This document shows, piece by piece, positions 18,518 through 28,754 of a stretch of DNA of 64,000 bases; the first letter of the stretch is position 1; each line of letters begins with the position of its first letter. The DNA lies in NCBI RefSeq assembly GCF_022024115.1, contig NZ_CP091792.1, positions 806,001-870,000 on the forward strand, read 5' to 3'. The notes beneath the pieces were generated by a model that was not told where the DNA came from, ran no database searches, and saw nothing but the letters and a program-made list of their open reading frames with translations. Source of the DNA: Prevotella communis (GTDB lineage Bacteria > Bacteroidota > Bacteroidia > Bacteroidales > Bacteroidaceae). Made by a program: the position numbers and the translations under genes.

Positions 18518-21500
18518 TTGAAACGACTAGTATATATGTTGTCGTTGCTGATTCTGGGCATTGTGGCTTTTGCCGCTATTCCACAGCAAGACGATGACGA
18601 TAAGGATAAAAAGAACGCGCCAAAGGTACAGCCGAAAGCACAGCCAAAGGCCCTGACGGTCGAGGATGAGAGCATCCCCGACTCATTAGTGCATTCGCGC
18701 TGGAAGATACAGAAGACGGCTCCTGTACTTACGGCAGACCTGGATTCCAGTGCCCTTGACCTGCGTATGCCTGAGAATGTGAAGCAGCAGGTGGAATATA
18801 ATGACTCCCTGAATCTTTATGTGATAGGTTCCAAGATGGGTGACTCCTATCTGAATGCACCTATTGTGATGACACCTGAGGAGTATATGCGCTGGAGCGA
18901 ACGAAAGGCCCGTCAGCAGTTCTTCCGTGTGAAGGATGCAGAGAATGCGAAGTCTCAGGGAAAGGATAAGTTCGACTTCTCTGATATGCATTTCGATTTA
19001 GGACCTGCAGAGAAGATTTTCGGTCCTGGTGGCGTGCGTGTGAAGACGCAGGGTACGGCCGAACTGAAGATTGGTGCCACGCTGAAGGATATTGACAACC
19101 CCTCGTTGCCTATCCGTAACAGGAAAACTACATCATTCGACTTTGATGAGAAGGTGAATCTGAGTGTCAACGGAAAGGTGGGTGACAAGGTGAATATGAA
19201 CCTGAACTACAACACCGATGCTACCTTTGACTTTGATACGAAGAACCTGAAACTGAAATACGACGGCAAGGAAGACGAGATTATCAAACTGGTTGAGGCT
19301 GGTAATGTCAGCTTCCCCTCCAATAACTCGCTGGTACATGGCGCGTCGGCCCTCTTCGGTGTACGTACCGACTTGCAGTTTGGTAAGTTGAAACTGCAGA
19401 CGGTCATCTCACAGAAAAAATCAACATCGAAGAGTGTTTCCAGCAAAGGTGGCACACAGACCACTCCGTTCGAGATTGATGTGGCTGATTATGAAGAGAA
19501 CCGCCACTTCTTCCTCTCTCATTTCTTCCGCCTGATTTACGATAAGGCGATGTCTACCTTGCCCAACCTCACCACAGGTGTGAAGATCAACCGTGTGGAG
19601 GTGTGGATTACGAATAAGTCGGGTACCACGTCCAACTCCCGTAATATCGTGGCCTTTGGCGAACTGGGTGAGAATACCTATCTGACGAATCCGGTATGGA
19701 ATACCACGGGCATGCCAGTTCCCAGCAACCAGGCCAATGATATCTATTCTTCGCTGGTGCAGCGGATAGACTCTGCATCACGTACCATCGATCAGGTCAC
19801 CGTGCGCTTGGAGTCGATGAGTGGCATAACGGGTGGCGTGGACTATGAAAAACTGTCGAGTGCCCGCCTGTTGAGTTCCAGTGAATATACGGTGAACACA
19901 GCCCTTGGCTATATCTCGTTGAAGTCGGGTCTCCAGACCGACCAGGTGCTGGCTGTGGCTTATGAGTATACCTATGGTGGTCAGACCTATCAGGTGGGTG
20001 AGTTCTCTACGGATATGACGCAGACCGACAAGTGCCTGTTTGTGAAGGCTTTGAAGAATACATCGAATACCCCCTCACAGCCCAACTGGCGCCTGATGAT
20101 GAAAAACGTGTATTATCTGGCATCGACAGTCGAGAAAGAGAAGTTCCGCTTGGACATCAAATACCAGAGTGACACCACAGGTACCTATCTGTCGTACCTC
20201 CCAGAAGAGTCGTTAAAGAGCACCACGTTGCTGAAAGTAATGGGACTCGACCGGTTGGATGCTAATATGAAACCACATGCCAATGGCCAGTTCGACTTTG
20301 TTCAGGGCTATACCATTAATAATGGTCGTGTGTTCTTGCCTGCAGCAGAGCCCTTTGGTGAGTATCTGCGTAACTACCTGAGTCAGAAAGGTGTGGCAAA
20401 TCTGGCAGATACCTATTGCTTCGACCAGCTTTATGACTCTACGAAGACCGTAGCCAAACAGAATGCCGAGAAGGACAAGTTCATCATGACGGGTCAGTAT
20501 AAGGGTACTGCCGCCAATGTCATCTCGCTGGGTGCCTATAACGTGCCCCAGGGTTCAGTGAAGGTTGTTGCCGGTGGCGTGGAGCTGCAGGAGGGTTCCG
20601 ACTATAGTGTGGACTATTCCCTGGGTGAGGTTACCATCCTGAACCAGAGTATCATCGATGCAGGCACCAATGTCAGCGTATCGCTGGAGGATAATACCAG
20701 CTATGGCATGCAGCGAAAGACCATGCTGGGACTGAACTGGCAATACGACTTCACGAAGAATTTCTCACTTGGCGGTACACTGATGCACCTCAATGAACAG
20801 GCGCTGACCACGAAGGTGACCATGGGTGACGAACCTCTGAACAACACCATCTGGGGCTTGAATATCAACTGGAAACAGGAGTCGCAATGGTTGACGAACA
20901 TGTTGAACCGCCTGCCTCTGATTCATGTGACCCAGCCCTCGCAGATTACCTTTACGGGTGAGTTTGCCCAACTCATTGCCGGCAATGCCAGTGGTACGCA
21001 GGATAATGCCTCGTATATTGATGACTTTGAGAATACCAAGGACCTGCGTGATGTGAGCGACCCCAAGGAGTGGGTACTTTCAAGTGTGCCTACGATGTTT
21101 GCCAACCACAATGACAAGACAACGGTGAGCAGTGGCTACGGCCGTGCCTTGCTCGCGTGGTATACCGTAGATCCCATCTTTACCCGCCGCTCATCCAGTC
21201 TGACACCTGCGCATATCAAGAACGACCTGGACCAGTTGTCCAACCACTATGTGCGTGAGGTCTATGTGAAGGAACTCTATCCTAACCGTGACCAGAGTAC
21301 CTATAACGGTGCCGTGTCTACATTGCCCGTCCTGAACCTGGCTTATTACCCGCAGGAACGTGGTCCTTACAACCTGACGCTTGACTACAATAGCGACGGT
21401 ACGCTCCGTAATCCAGCCCAGCGCTGGGGTGGTATGATGCGTAAGCTGGAGACTACCGACTTCGAACAGTCTAATATAGAATATGTAGAGTTCTGGCTGC

Positions 21501-24500
21501 TCGATCCCTTCATCTATACCCGTCAGGAAGGTACTGCCAGCAAACATAGTGGTGAGTTGTATATCAACCTTGGTGAGGTGGGCGAGGATGTGCTGCGTGA
21601 TGGCAAGAAGTTCTACGAGAGTGGTATGCCGGTTGATGGCACCTCATCGTTTGAGACAACCCAGTGGGGTAAGATTCCCGTGCAGGCTACGCAGACCTAC
21701 GCCTTCGCTACCACCAGCGGCTCCCGCCAGAAGCAGGATGTGGGTCTCAATGGTTTGACAGATGAAGAAGAACGAACCTATGGCGCATATGCTGACTGGT
21801 TGAATAATGTCGGTAATGTGGTACATAATGATTCCTTGCTTCAGGCTTGGCGACAAGACCCTGCCGGCGACAACTATCATTATTACCGTGGTTCCGACTT
21901 TGATGCTGCGAAGACCAGTATCATGGATCGCTATAAGCGTATCAATAATCCTCAGGGAAACTCTCCTGCCAGTGATAACCAGACAGAGGGTTACGATACC
22001 TCTTATAAGACCGGTCCCGATGTGGAGGATATCAATCAGGATTATACTCTCAACGAGTACGAGCGCTATTATCAGTATCGTATTCCTATCAGTGATGATG
22101 AACTGCAGGCCTACAACCGTGGGGCTAATCCCGAGGGCTCTCATATCGTAGACCACCGTGACTACAAGGCCAAGCTGCGTAATGGCGACTCTATTACCGT
22201 ACGTTGGTACCAGTACCGTGTGCCCCTGACGGAATACGACTCAAAGATTGGCTCCATCAACGACTTCACCAGCATCCGCTTCATGCGTATGTTCCTCACT
22301 GGCTTTGAGGAACCTATCGTGTTGCGTTTCGGTTCTCTGGACCTCGTACGTGGTGAATGGCGACGCTATAAGCAGAACCTGCAGACATCAGCAGGTGCCG
22401 AGACGGGTCTGTTGGAGATGAGTGCTGTCAACGTGGAGGAGAATACGGACCGTCAGCCTGTGGCCTATGTGCTGCCTCCGGGCATTACCCGTGTTACTGA
22501 CCCCGGTCAGCCCCAGCTTACAGAGAATAATGAGCAGGCGCTCTGTCTCACCGTGAAGAACCTGTCGCAGGGCGAGTCGAAGGCTGTGTATAAGAATACC
22601 AATCTGAACCTGCGTCAGTATAAGCGCTTGCAGATGTTTGTTCATGCCAACCATTTGGTCCCCAATAGCACGCAGCTGGAGGACAACCAGTTGGCTGTGT
22701 TCATCCGTCTGGGTTCCGACTATAAGAACAACTATTACGAATACCTCATTCCCCTGAAGCTCACCCCGCAGGGCCATTACCGCTGGAATGTGCCCAGTGA
22801 CCGTGCCAAGGTATGGCCAGAGGAGAATATGCTCGATATCGATATGAGCATCTTTACAGCGTTGAAGAAAAATCGTAATAAAGCAAGAGCTGCCGGACTG
22901 GCCAGCTACACACAGGTTTATTCGGAGTATGATCCCAATAAACCTAATAATAAGGTGAGCGTGGTGGGTAACCCCTCGTTGGCCGAGGTGAAGACCATGA
23001 TTATCGGTGTGCGCAACCTTAGCTCCGGCATGAAGTCGGGTGAGGTATGGGTTAACGAGATGCGCCTTCGTGAGACTAATAACGAAGGTGGCTGGGCTGC
23101 CTCTGGTGCACTTAATGTACAACTGTCCGACTTGGGTAGTGTGAACATGACAGGCCGTTATGTTACTGATGGCTTCGGTGGACTGGAAGAGACCATCCTG
23201 CAGCGTTCTACCGATACGCAGAAATCATACACTGTTACGGCCAATGTTGATCTCGGCAAACTATTTCCTGAAAAAGCCAAGGTCTCTGCACCACTTTATT
23301 ACTCTTATTCTAAGGAGATTATCAGTCCGAAGTATAATCCGCTGGATTCTGATATGGAACTTGATGATGCCCTGGAGTCGGCTGGCAGTCAGCGTGAGCG
23401 CGATTCTATTGAGTCTATTGCCGTAACCAAGCATATCAACCGCAATTTCTCCTTGAGTAATGTGCGTGTGGATATCAAGAACAAGCGTCATCCGTTGCCT
23501 ATCGACCCTGCCAACTTCTCGTTCTCTTATTCACACTCTCACCGTAACACCACGGGCGAGACTACTGTTTATGAGAATGAAGACCAGTGGCGTGGCTCTA
23601 TCAACTATTCTTATACGCCTGTATTCAAGACATGGGAGCCGTTTAAGAATTCCAAGAGTAAGTCCAAGTGGATGAATTTCCCCAAGGCACTTGGCTTCAA
23701 CTATCTGCCCCAGAATATCTCGTTCAATTCCGAGATGGTGCGTATGTATAGTGAGTTGCAGGAGCGCGACCTCGAGAATACCGAGAATCCTAATCTGCCC
23801 CTGACGTTCAGTCAGCAGTTCCTGTGGAACCGTGACTTCTCGCTGCGCTGGGACTTCACCAAGAATCTGCACATGACTTTCCAGAGTGCTACCCATGCCG
23901 AGATTGAGGAACCCTATACACCGGTGAATCAAGATCTTTATCCGGATCGCTATTCGGCTTGGAAAGATTCTGTATGGACCAGTATCAAGAACTGGGGTGT
24001 GCCCCTCGACTATCAGCAGTCGTTCTCCTTGTCATACCAGTTGCCTATCGATAAACTGCCTGTTTTCGATTGGGTGAAGGCTGATGCCTCGTTCAAGTCC
24101 AGCTATTCATGGTTGCGTGGTACTGATATGGAGGATGGTACCTCTCTTGGTAATACCATTTCTAATAACCGTAATCTGAATATCAACGGGTCGCTCAATA
24201 TGGAGACGCTCTATAACCATATCCCCTTCCTGAAGAAGACCAACGAGCGCTTCAAGAAACAGCCTGCCAAACCTGCAGGAAAGTCCAAGACGGTGAAGAA
24301 GGCTGATACGAAGGTAAAGGGCGGTGATACGAAGGATGGTGCCAAGGAACAGACCAAGGACGAGAAAGCCCTTCCAAAGAACAAGAACACCTTCCAGAAG
24401 GAGATCACGCTGATACCCGACAGTCAGATTGTGGTACAGCATGGCAAGAAGTCCAAGCGCCTGATGGTGTCTGCTCGCAATAAGGATGGCCGTAAGGTCG

Positions 24501-26053
24501 ACGTGAAGTGGAAGACCGTTGATGAGAATAAGATTAAGGTATGGGGACCTGACTCGCTGCAGATAAAGATCTCTGTCACTCCCAAGGAACCCCTTGAGAA
24601 GGAATGGTGGTATAACTCGGCCCAGCATGCCGCCCATATCCTGACGATGATCCGTACGGTGAATCTCAGTTACCGTCATCAGTATTCTATGACGCTGCCG
24701 GGCTTTATCCCCAACGTAGGCGATGCCTTCGGACAGCGTACGGGTAGTGTGATGGCTCCAGGCCTTGGTTTCGCTTTCGGTCTTACTGGCGACGAGTATA
24801 TCGAGACGGCCCGTAACAACGGATGGTTGCTTTGCAGTGACGATGTGGCTACTCCTGCCAATACCTCGGCAACAGAGGATTTGCAGTTGCGTGCCACCCT
24901 GGAACCTGTGCGCGACCTGAAGATAGACCTCTCGGCCACCCGTACTGCTACCAAGTCGCGCAGCGTGCAGTTCATGTATGAGGGTTCACCCACCACCTAT
25001 AGTGGCAGTTTCACCATGACCACGATCTCCTTGCGCAGTGCACTCGAGGGTATGGGCGATGCCAACAATGGCTATAACAGTCCGTCGTTTAACGAGTTCT
25101 GCGGCAAGGTAAATGCCTTCCGTGATCGTGTACAGGCACAGTATGAGGGCTCTTCTGTTCAGGATGCCAATCCTGTGAATGCCTATGGTGCCGACGTGCT
25201 GATACCTGCCTTCCTCGATACCTATACCATGGGTGCTGGTGGCTCGCTCGACATCTTCCCCGTACTCACGCGCCTGTTGCCCAACTGGTCCATCCGTTAT
25301 GGCGGACTGGCTAAGTTGCCCTGGATACGCGATCATTTCAAGAGCGTCAACCTGAACCACTCGTATAAGAGTGTCTATTCCGTAGGTTCCTATGCCTCAT
25401 ACAGTTCTTGGATGGAGTATATGGGCGACCTCGGTTATGTAAAGGCTGCTGATGGCTCTTTGACGCCCTCTTCACGCTATAATATCTCTACAGTGAGCAT
25501 CAACGAGGCCTTCTCACCGCTGTTGGGCGTTGACATGACGTTCAACAACAACCTGACGTGTAAGGTGGAATATCGTACTACCCGTGTGCTCAACCTCTCT
25601 ATGACCAGCGTGCAGATCAATGAGTCACAGTCTAAGGACTGGGTGATTGGCATGGGCTATAAGATCAGCAACTTCAACCTCTTTGGCAGTGGCTCAGGCA
25701 GCAGTCGCAAGGCATCGGGTGGCAAGGGCAGGAATGATGATAACAAGAACAACAGTTCCAAGACGCAGACCACGAGCAAGAAGGGTATCAACCACGATCT
25801 GAACACCCGTCTGGATGTCTCTTTCCGTCGTCAGGCTGCCATCACCCGTGATATCGCCTCTGGCGTATCATCTGCCAGCAGTGGTAACAGTGCCTTGAAG
25901 ATTTCGCTTCAGGCCGACTATACCTTGTCGCGCATGCTGACACTCACGGCTTATTATGACCGTCAGACCAACACGCCTCTGCTCTCAAGCAGCAGTTATC
26001 CTACCACGACGCAGGACTTTGGTGTCTCCCTGAAATTCTCATTGACACGATGA
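18518..26053 (+). CDS. sprA: cell surface protein SprA, outer-membrane translocon of the type IX secretion system
   Basis: Giant outer-membrane barrel that passes folded T9SS cargo to the cell surface. At 2511 residues it has family length. The start appears to be TTG (18518-18520), giving the signal peptide MKRLVYMLSLLILGIVAFAA; the ATG six codons on would shorten it. Recognisable segments include QGTAELKIGATLKDIDNPSL, FDFDEKVNLSVNGKVGDKVNMNLNYNTDATFDFD, the IDDFENTKDLRDVSDP region and a long C-terminal beta-strand section ending in SLKFSLTR. Oddities are a Lys/Asp/Thr-rich insert near residues 1910-1960 and an Asn/Ser/Lys-rich loop near 2390-2430. It implies active T9SS secretion in this organism. 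Confidence 0.96.
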   Translation: MKRLVYMLSLLILGIVAFAAIPQQDDDDKDKKNAPKVQPKAQPKALTVEDESIPDSLVHSRWKIQKTAPVLTADLDSSALDLRMPENVKQQVEYNDSLNLYVIGSKMGDSYLNAPIVMTPEEYMRWSERKARQQFFRVKDAENAKSQGKDKFDFSDMHFDLGPAEKIFGPGGVRVKTQGTAELKIGATLKDIDNPSLPIRNRKTTSFDFDEKVNLSVNGKVGDKVNMNLNYNTDATFDFDTKNLKLKYDGKEDEIIKLVEAGNVSFPSNNSLVHGASALFGVRTDLQFGKLKLQTVISQKKSTSKSVSSKGGTQTTPFEIDVADYEENRHFFLSHFFRLIYDKAMSTLPNLTTGVKINRVEVWITNKSGTTSNSRNIVAFGELGENTYLTNPVWNTTGMPVPSNQANDIYSSLVQRIDSASRTIDQVTVRLESMSGITGGVDYEKLSSARLLSSSEYTVNTALGYISLKSGLQTDQVLAVAYEYTYGGQTYQVGEFSTDMTQTDKCLFVKALKNTSNTPSQPNWRLMMKNVYYLASTVEKEKFRLDIKYQSDTTGTYLSYLPEESLKSTTLLKVMGLDRLDANMKPHANGQFDFVQGYTINNGRVFLPAAEPFGEYLRNYLSQKGVANLADTYCFDQLYDSTKTVAKQNAEKDKFIMTGQYKGTAANVISLGAYNVPQGSVKVVAGGVELQEGSDYSVDYSLGEVTILNQSIIDAGTNVSVSLEDNTSYGMQRKTMLGLNWQYDFTKNFSLGGTLMHLNEQALTTKVTMGDEPLNNTIWGLNINWKQESQWLTNMLNRLPLIHVTQPSQITFTGEFAQLIAGNASGTQDNASYIDDFENTKDLRDVSDPKEWVLSSVPTMFANHNDKTTVSSGYGRALLAWYTVDPIFTRRSSSLTPAHIKNDLDQLSNHYVREVYVKELYPNRDQSTYNGAVSTLPVLNLAYYPQERGPYNLTLDYNSDGTLRNPAQRWGGMMRKLETTDFEQSNIEYVEFWLLDPFIYTRQEGTASKHSGELYINLGEVGEDVLRDGKKFYESGMPVDGTSSFETTQWGKIPVQATQTYAFATTSGSRQKQDVGLNGLTDEEERTYGAYADWLNNVGNVVHNDSLLQAWRQDPAGDNYHYYRGSDFDAAKTSIMDRYKRINNPQGNSPASDNQTEGYDTSYKTGPDVEDINQDYTLNEYERYYQYRIPISDDELQAYNRGANPEGSHIVDHRDYKAKLRNGDSITVRWYQYRVPLTEYDSKIGSINDFTSIRFMRMFLTGFEEPIVLRFGSLDLVRGEWRRYKQNLQTSAGAETGLLEMSAVNVEENTDRQPVAYVLPPGITRVTDPGQPQLTENNEQALCLTVKNLSQGESKAVYKNTNLNLRQYKRLQMFVHANHLVPNSTQLEDNQLAVFIRLGSDYKNNYYEYLIPLKLTPQGHYRWNVPSDRAKVWPEENMLDIDMSIFTALKKNRNKARAAGLASYTQVYSEYDPNKPNNKVSVVGNPSLAEVKTMIIGVRNLSSGMKSGEVWVNEMRLRETNNEGGWAASGALNVQLSDLGSVNMTGRYVTDGFGGLEETILQRSTDTQKSYTVTANVDLGKLFPEKAKVSAPLYYSYSKEIISPKYNPLDSDMELDDALESAGSQRERDSIESIAVTKHINRNFSLSNVRVDIKNKRHPLPIDPANFSFSYSHSHRNTTGETTVYENEDQWRGSINYSYTPVFKTWEPFKNSKSKSKWMNFPKALGFNYLPQNISFNSEMVRMYSELQERDLENTENPNLPLTFSQQFLWNRDFSLRWDFTKNLHMTFQSATHAEIEEPYTPVNQDLYPDRYSAWKDSVWTSIKNWGVPLDYQQSFSLSYQLPIDKLPVFDWVKADASFKSSYSWLRGTDMEDGTSLGNTISNNRNLNINGSLNMETLYNHIPFLKKTNERFKKQPAKPAGKSKTVKKADTKVKGGDTKDGAKEQTKDEKALPKNKNTFQKEITLIPDSQIVVQHGKKSKRLMVSARNKDGRKVDVKWKTVDENKIKVWGPDSLQIKISVTPKEPLEKEWWYNSAQHAAHILTMIRTVNLSYRHQYSMTLPGFIPNVGDAFGQRTGSVMAPGLGFAFGLTGDEYIETARNNGWLLCSDDVATPANTSATEDLQLRATLEPVRDLKIDLSATRTATKSRSVQFMYEGSPTTYSGSFTMTTISLRSALEGMGDANNGYNSPSFNEFCGKVNAFRDRVQAQYEGSSVQDANPVNAYGADVLIPAFLDTYTMGAGGSLDIFPVLTRLLPNWSIRYGGLAKLPWIRDHFKSVNLNHSYKSVYSVGSYASYSSWMEYMGDLGYVKAADGSLTPSSRYNISTVSINEAFSPLLGVDMTFNNNLTCKVEYRTTRVLNLSMTSVQINESQSKDWVIGMGYKISNFNLFGSGSGSSRKASGGKGRNDDNKNNSSKTQTTSKKGINHDLNTRLDVSFRRQAAITRDIASGVSSASSGNSALKISLQADYTLSRMLTLTAYYDRQTNTPLLSSSSYPTTTQDFGVSLKFSLTR

Positions 26054-26054
26054 A

Positions 26055-26090
26055 TCCTGAGGAGTTAAGGAGTTAAGAAGTTAAGGAGTT
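26055..26090. repeat. degenerate GGAGTTAA tandem repeat between sprA and mutY
   Basis: Four imperfect copies of an 8-base GAGTTAAG unit fill the gap and run into the mutY start. An inverted relative, CTTAACTCCTTGACTCC, lies between lutA and lutB at 29492-29508. Confidence 0.75.
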
Positions 26091-27143
26091 ATGACGAATG
26101 ATTTTGCGCTGACATTATTGCCTTGGTTTCGTGAGAATGGGCGGGATTTACCCTGGCGACAAACCAGGGACCCCTATGCCATATGGCTGTCGGAGATCAT
26201 CCTCCAGCAGACGCAGGTCAAACAGGGATGGGCATACTGGGAGCGTTTCATGCGCCGTTGGCCTACCGTGGAGCAACTGGCTGAGGCCAGCGAGGACGAG
26301 GTGCTGCGTGAATGGCAGGGACTGGGCTATTATTCCCGTGCCCGCAATTTGCATTTTGCCGCCAAACAGATTGTGGCGCTTGGTGGCTTCCCCACGACGA
26401 TAGAAGGTATCAAAGGCTTGAAAGGCGTTGGCGACTATACCGCTGCTGCCATCGGAAGTATTGCTTTCGACCTGCCTGCTGCAGTTGTCGATGGTAATGT
26501 CTATCGTGTTCTGAGTCGCCACTTTGGCATCAGCACACCCATCAACTCCACAGAGGGCAAAAAGGAATTTGCCCTGCTGGCTCAGGACTTACTACTCCCC
26601 GCCCTTGATAAGAAGGGGATGGGGGCGGGTCTTTACAACCAGGCCATCATGGACTTTGGCGCTATCCAGTGCACGCCAGCCAGTCCTGATTGCATGAACT
26701 GTCCGTTGATGGAGTCGTGCGTGGCATTCCGTAAGGGTAGGGTAGCTGAGCTTCCCGTAAAACTCAAGACGCTGAAGGTGCAGGAACGCCGGCTCACTTA
26801 TGTCTATATACGCTATCAGGGTGAGACAGCTATCCATCGCCGTGGTGAGGGGGACATCTGGCAGGGACTCTACGAACCGTTGTTAATTGAGAACGGAGAG
26901 TTCTCAATTCTCAATTCTTGCGTCCCTCCGGTAGCAAGCGACCAAAGGTCGAGCGCTCAGTTAATTAAGAAGAACGTCAAGCATGTCCTCACCCATCGTA
27001 TCCTCTGGACCGACTTCTACCTGTGGGAACCGGCAGAGCGCCCACAGCTCCCTGAGGACTATTTCTGGATAAAAGAAGCGGAGCTCGACGATTATGCCAA
27101 GCCCCGCCTGATAGAGATATTGTTAGACTCTCTTACTCTTTGA
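26091..27143 (+). CDS. mutY: A/G-specific adenine glycosylase MutY
   Basis: Removes adenine mispaired with 8-oxoguanine. The 350-residue protein has the HhH-GPD glycosylase domain (SEIILQQTQV, LKGVGDYTAAAIGSIAF, VDGNVYRVL) and the [4Fe-4S] cluster set C-x6-C-x2-C-x5-C in CTPASPDCMNCPLMESC. The C-terminal NUDIX-like 8-oxoG recognition domain is present. Between the two, near residues 265-290, sits a low-quality stretch (ENGEFSILNSCVPPVASDQ) encoded by two hairpins, which looks like an in-frame insertion of repeat DNA. The function should survive because the insert is in the linker. Confidence 0.94.
   Translation: MTNDFALTLLPWFRENGRDLPWRQTRDPYAIWLSEIILQQTQVKQGWAYWERFMRRWPTVEQLAEASEDEVLREWQGLGYYSRARNLHFAAKQIVALGGFPTTIEGIKGLKGVGDYTAAAIGSIAFDLPAAVVDGNVYRVLSRHFGISTPINSTEGKKEFALLAQDLLLPALDKKGMGAGLYNQAIMDFGAIQCTPASPDCMNCPLMESCVAFRKGRVAELPVKLKTLKVQERRLTYVYIRYQGETAIHRRGEGDIWQGLYEPLLIENGEFSILNSCVPPVASDQRSSAQLIKKNVKHVLTHRILWTDFYLWEPAERPQLPEDYFWIKEAELDDYAKPRLIEILLDSLTL
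26885..26951. repeat. hairpin repeat insertion inside mutY
   Basis: Perfect inverted repeat AATTGAGAAC (26885-26894) / GTTCTCAATT (26900-26909), then CTCAATT copies, then CGACC-AAA-GGTCG (26939-26951). Together they encode the unusual linker of MutY and keep its frame open. Confidence 0.7.
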
Positions 27144-27213
27144 TCATCACTTTCCTCTTGTTTTTGATGTAGATGCCGCATTTTTTGCGATTAAACTAAA
27201 AAAAAGAAATATT

Positions 27214-27247
27214 TTTGTTGCCAATATAAATACTTTTGCTATCTTTG
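27214..27247 (+). promoter_or_regulatory. promoter for aldA-lutABC
   Basis: TTTG/GTTG near 27214-27220, then TATCTTTG at 27240-27247 with 19-22 bases between, 53 bases before the aldA start. Confidence 0.55.
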
Positions 27248-27300
27248 CAGCATCCAATAAAACAATCTACTATTATTCATTTACTAAAAACCAATACAGT

Positions 27301-28737
27301 ATGAAAGACTTACAGATGTACATCAACGGCCAGTTCTGTGAGAGTTCGAACGGCAAGTGGATCAATGTGTTAAACCCTTCAACTGAGGAAGTTATCTCCC
27401 GTCAGCCGGAAGGTACCATTGAGGATGTGAACCGTGCGCTGGATGCTGCCCGTGTAGCTCAGAAAGCGTGGGCCAAGACACCTGCCATTGAGCGAGCCGG
27501 TTATCTGCTGAAGATGGCTGAAGGAATCAGAAAACGCGAGAAGGAATTTACTGAGATTATCATGCGCGAGCAGGGTAAGACCCGCAACTGGGCTGCTATC
27601 GAGGTTGGTGCTACCATTGCCTATTTTGAGTATATGGCCACCTTTGCCCGCCATATCGAGGGCGAGATTATCCCTTCCGACCGTCCTAACGAGACCATCC
27701 TGCTCACTAAGAAACCTATCGGTGTTGTTGCAGGTATCCTTCCATGGAACTTCCCCTTCTTCCTGATTGCTCGTAAGGCTGGTGCCGCTTTGATTGCAGG
27801 ATGTACTATCGTGATAAAGCCCTCACAGCTCACGCCCGAGAACTGTACGGAGTTTGCCAAGGTGGTGGCCGAAACAGGTCTGCCCGCAGGCGTCATCAAT
27901 ATCGTAACGGGTAAGGGTTCCGTCATTGGCAACGAAATGGCAGGCTCACCCAAGATAGATATCGTCAGCGTGACGGGTTCCGTAGGTGCTGGCGAAAGCA
28001 TCATGGCAGCAGCGTCAAAGAATATCACAAAGGTAAGTCTGGAATTGGGTGGTAAGGCCCCCGCTATCGTGATGAAGGATGCCGACCTGGAGCGTGCTGC
28101 CCAGTGGATTGTTGATAGCCGCATTGGCAATAATGGTCAGATTTGTAATAATGCAGAACGTGTCTATGTACAGAAAGAGGTGAAGGCCGCTTTCACAGAG
28201 ATACTGGTGAAAAAGATGCAGGCTGTAAAGGTGGGCGACCCCTGTGCCGACGATAGTGTTGACATGGGACCATTGGTAGAAGCTCGTGCGCTTGAGAGTG
28301 TTACGGAGAAAGTGGAACGTGCTGTCAAACAGGGCGCAAAGCTCCTCTGTGGTGGACATCGTGTAGGCACCAAGGGCTACTTCTATGCTGCTACCGTGCT
28401 CGACAACTGTCGTCAGGATATGGATATCATCCATGAAGAGACTTTTGGCCCTGTTATCCCATTGGTAGAGTTTGAGACCCTCGATGAAGTTATCGCTATG
28501 GCTAATGACTGTGAATACGGTCTGGCTTCCAGTATCTTCACCAAGGACCTGAACGTTGCCGTGAAGGCTTGTCGTGAACTTGAGTTTGGCGAGACCTATA
28601 TCAACCGTGAGCATTTCGAGGCCATCCAGGGCTTCCATGCAGGTATGAAGAAGAGTGGTATTGGCGGTGCCGATGGCAAACATGGTGTCGATGAATACCT
28701 TGTTACCCACGTCACCTATTTGGATACCTGGGATTGA
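27301..28737 (+). CDS. aldA: aldehyde dehydrogenase, lactaldehyde dehydrogenase (AldA)-like
   Basis: NAD-dependent oxidation of an aldehyde, most likely L-lactaldehyde to L-lactate. The 478-residue chain aligns by eye with E. coli AldA throughout, including EGEIIPSDRPNETILL, GILPWNFPFFLIARK, and the C-terminal INREHFEAIQGFHAGMKKSGIGGADGKHG. The catalytic residues are C282 in GQICNN and E248 in LELGGKAP. Succinate-semialdehyde or glycolaldehyde are alternative substrates. The link to LutABC, which begins 17 bases downstream and would oxidise the lactate formed, supports the lactaldehyde assignment. Confidence 0.88.
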   Translation: MKDLQMYINGQFCESSNGKWINVLNPSTEEVISRQPEGTIEDVNRALDAARVAQKAWAKTPAIERAGYLLKMAEGIRKREKEFTEIIMREQGKTRNWAAIEVGATIAYFEYMATFARHIEGEIIPSDRPNETILLTKKPIGVVAGILPWNFPFFLIARKAGAALIAGCTIVIKPSQLTPENCTEFAKVVAETGLPAGVINIVTGKGSVIGNEMAGSPKIDIVSVTGSVGAGESIMAAASKNITKVSLELGGKAPAIVMKDADLERAAQWIVDSRIGNNGQICNNAERVYVQKEVKAAFTEILVKKMQAVKVGDPCADDSVDMGPLVEARALESVTEKVERAVKQGAKLLCGGHRVGTKGYFYAATVLDNCRQDMDIIHEETFGPVIPLVEFETLDEVIAMANDCEYGLASSIFTKDLNVAVKACRELEFGETYINREHFEAIQGFHAGMKKSGIGGADGKHGVDEYLVTHVTYLDTWD

Positions 28738-28754
28738 CAATAATTGATAACTGA

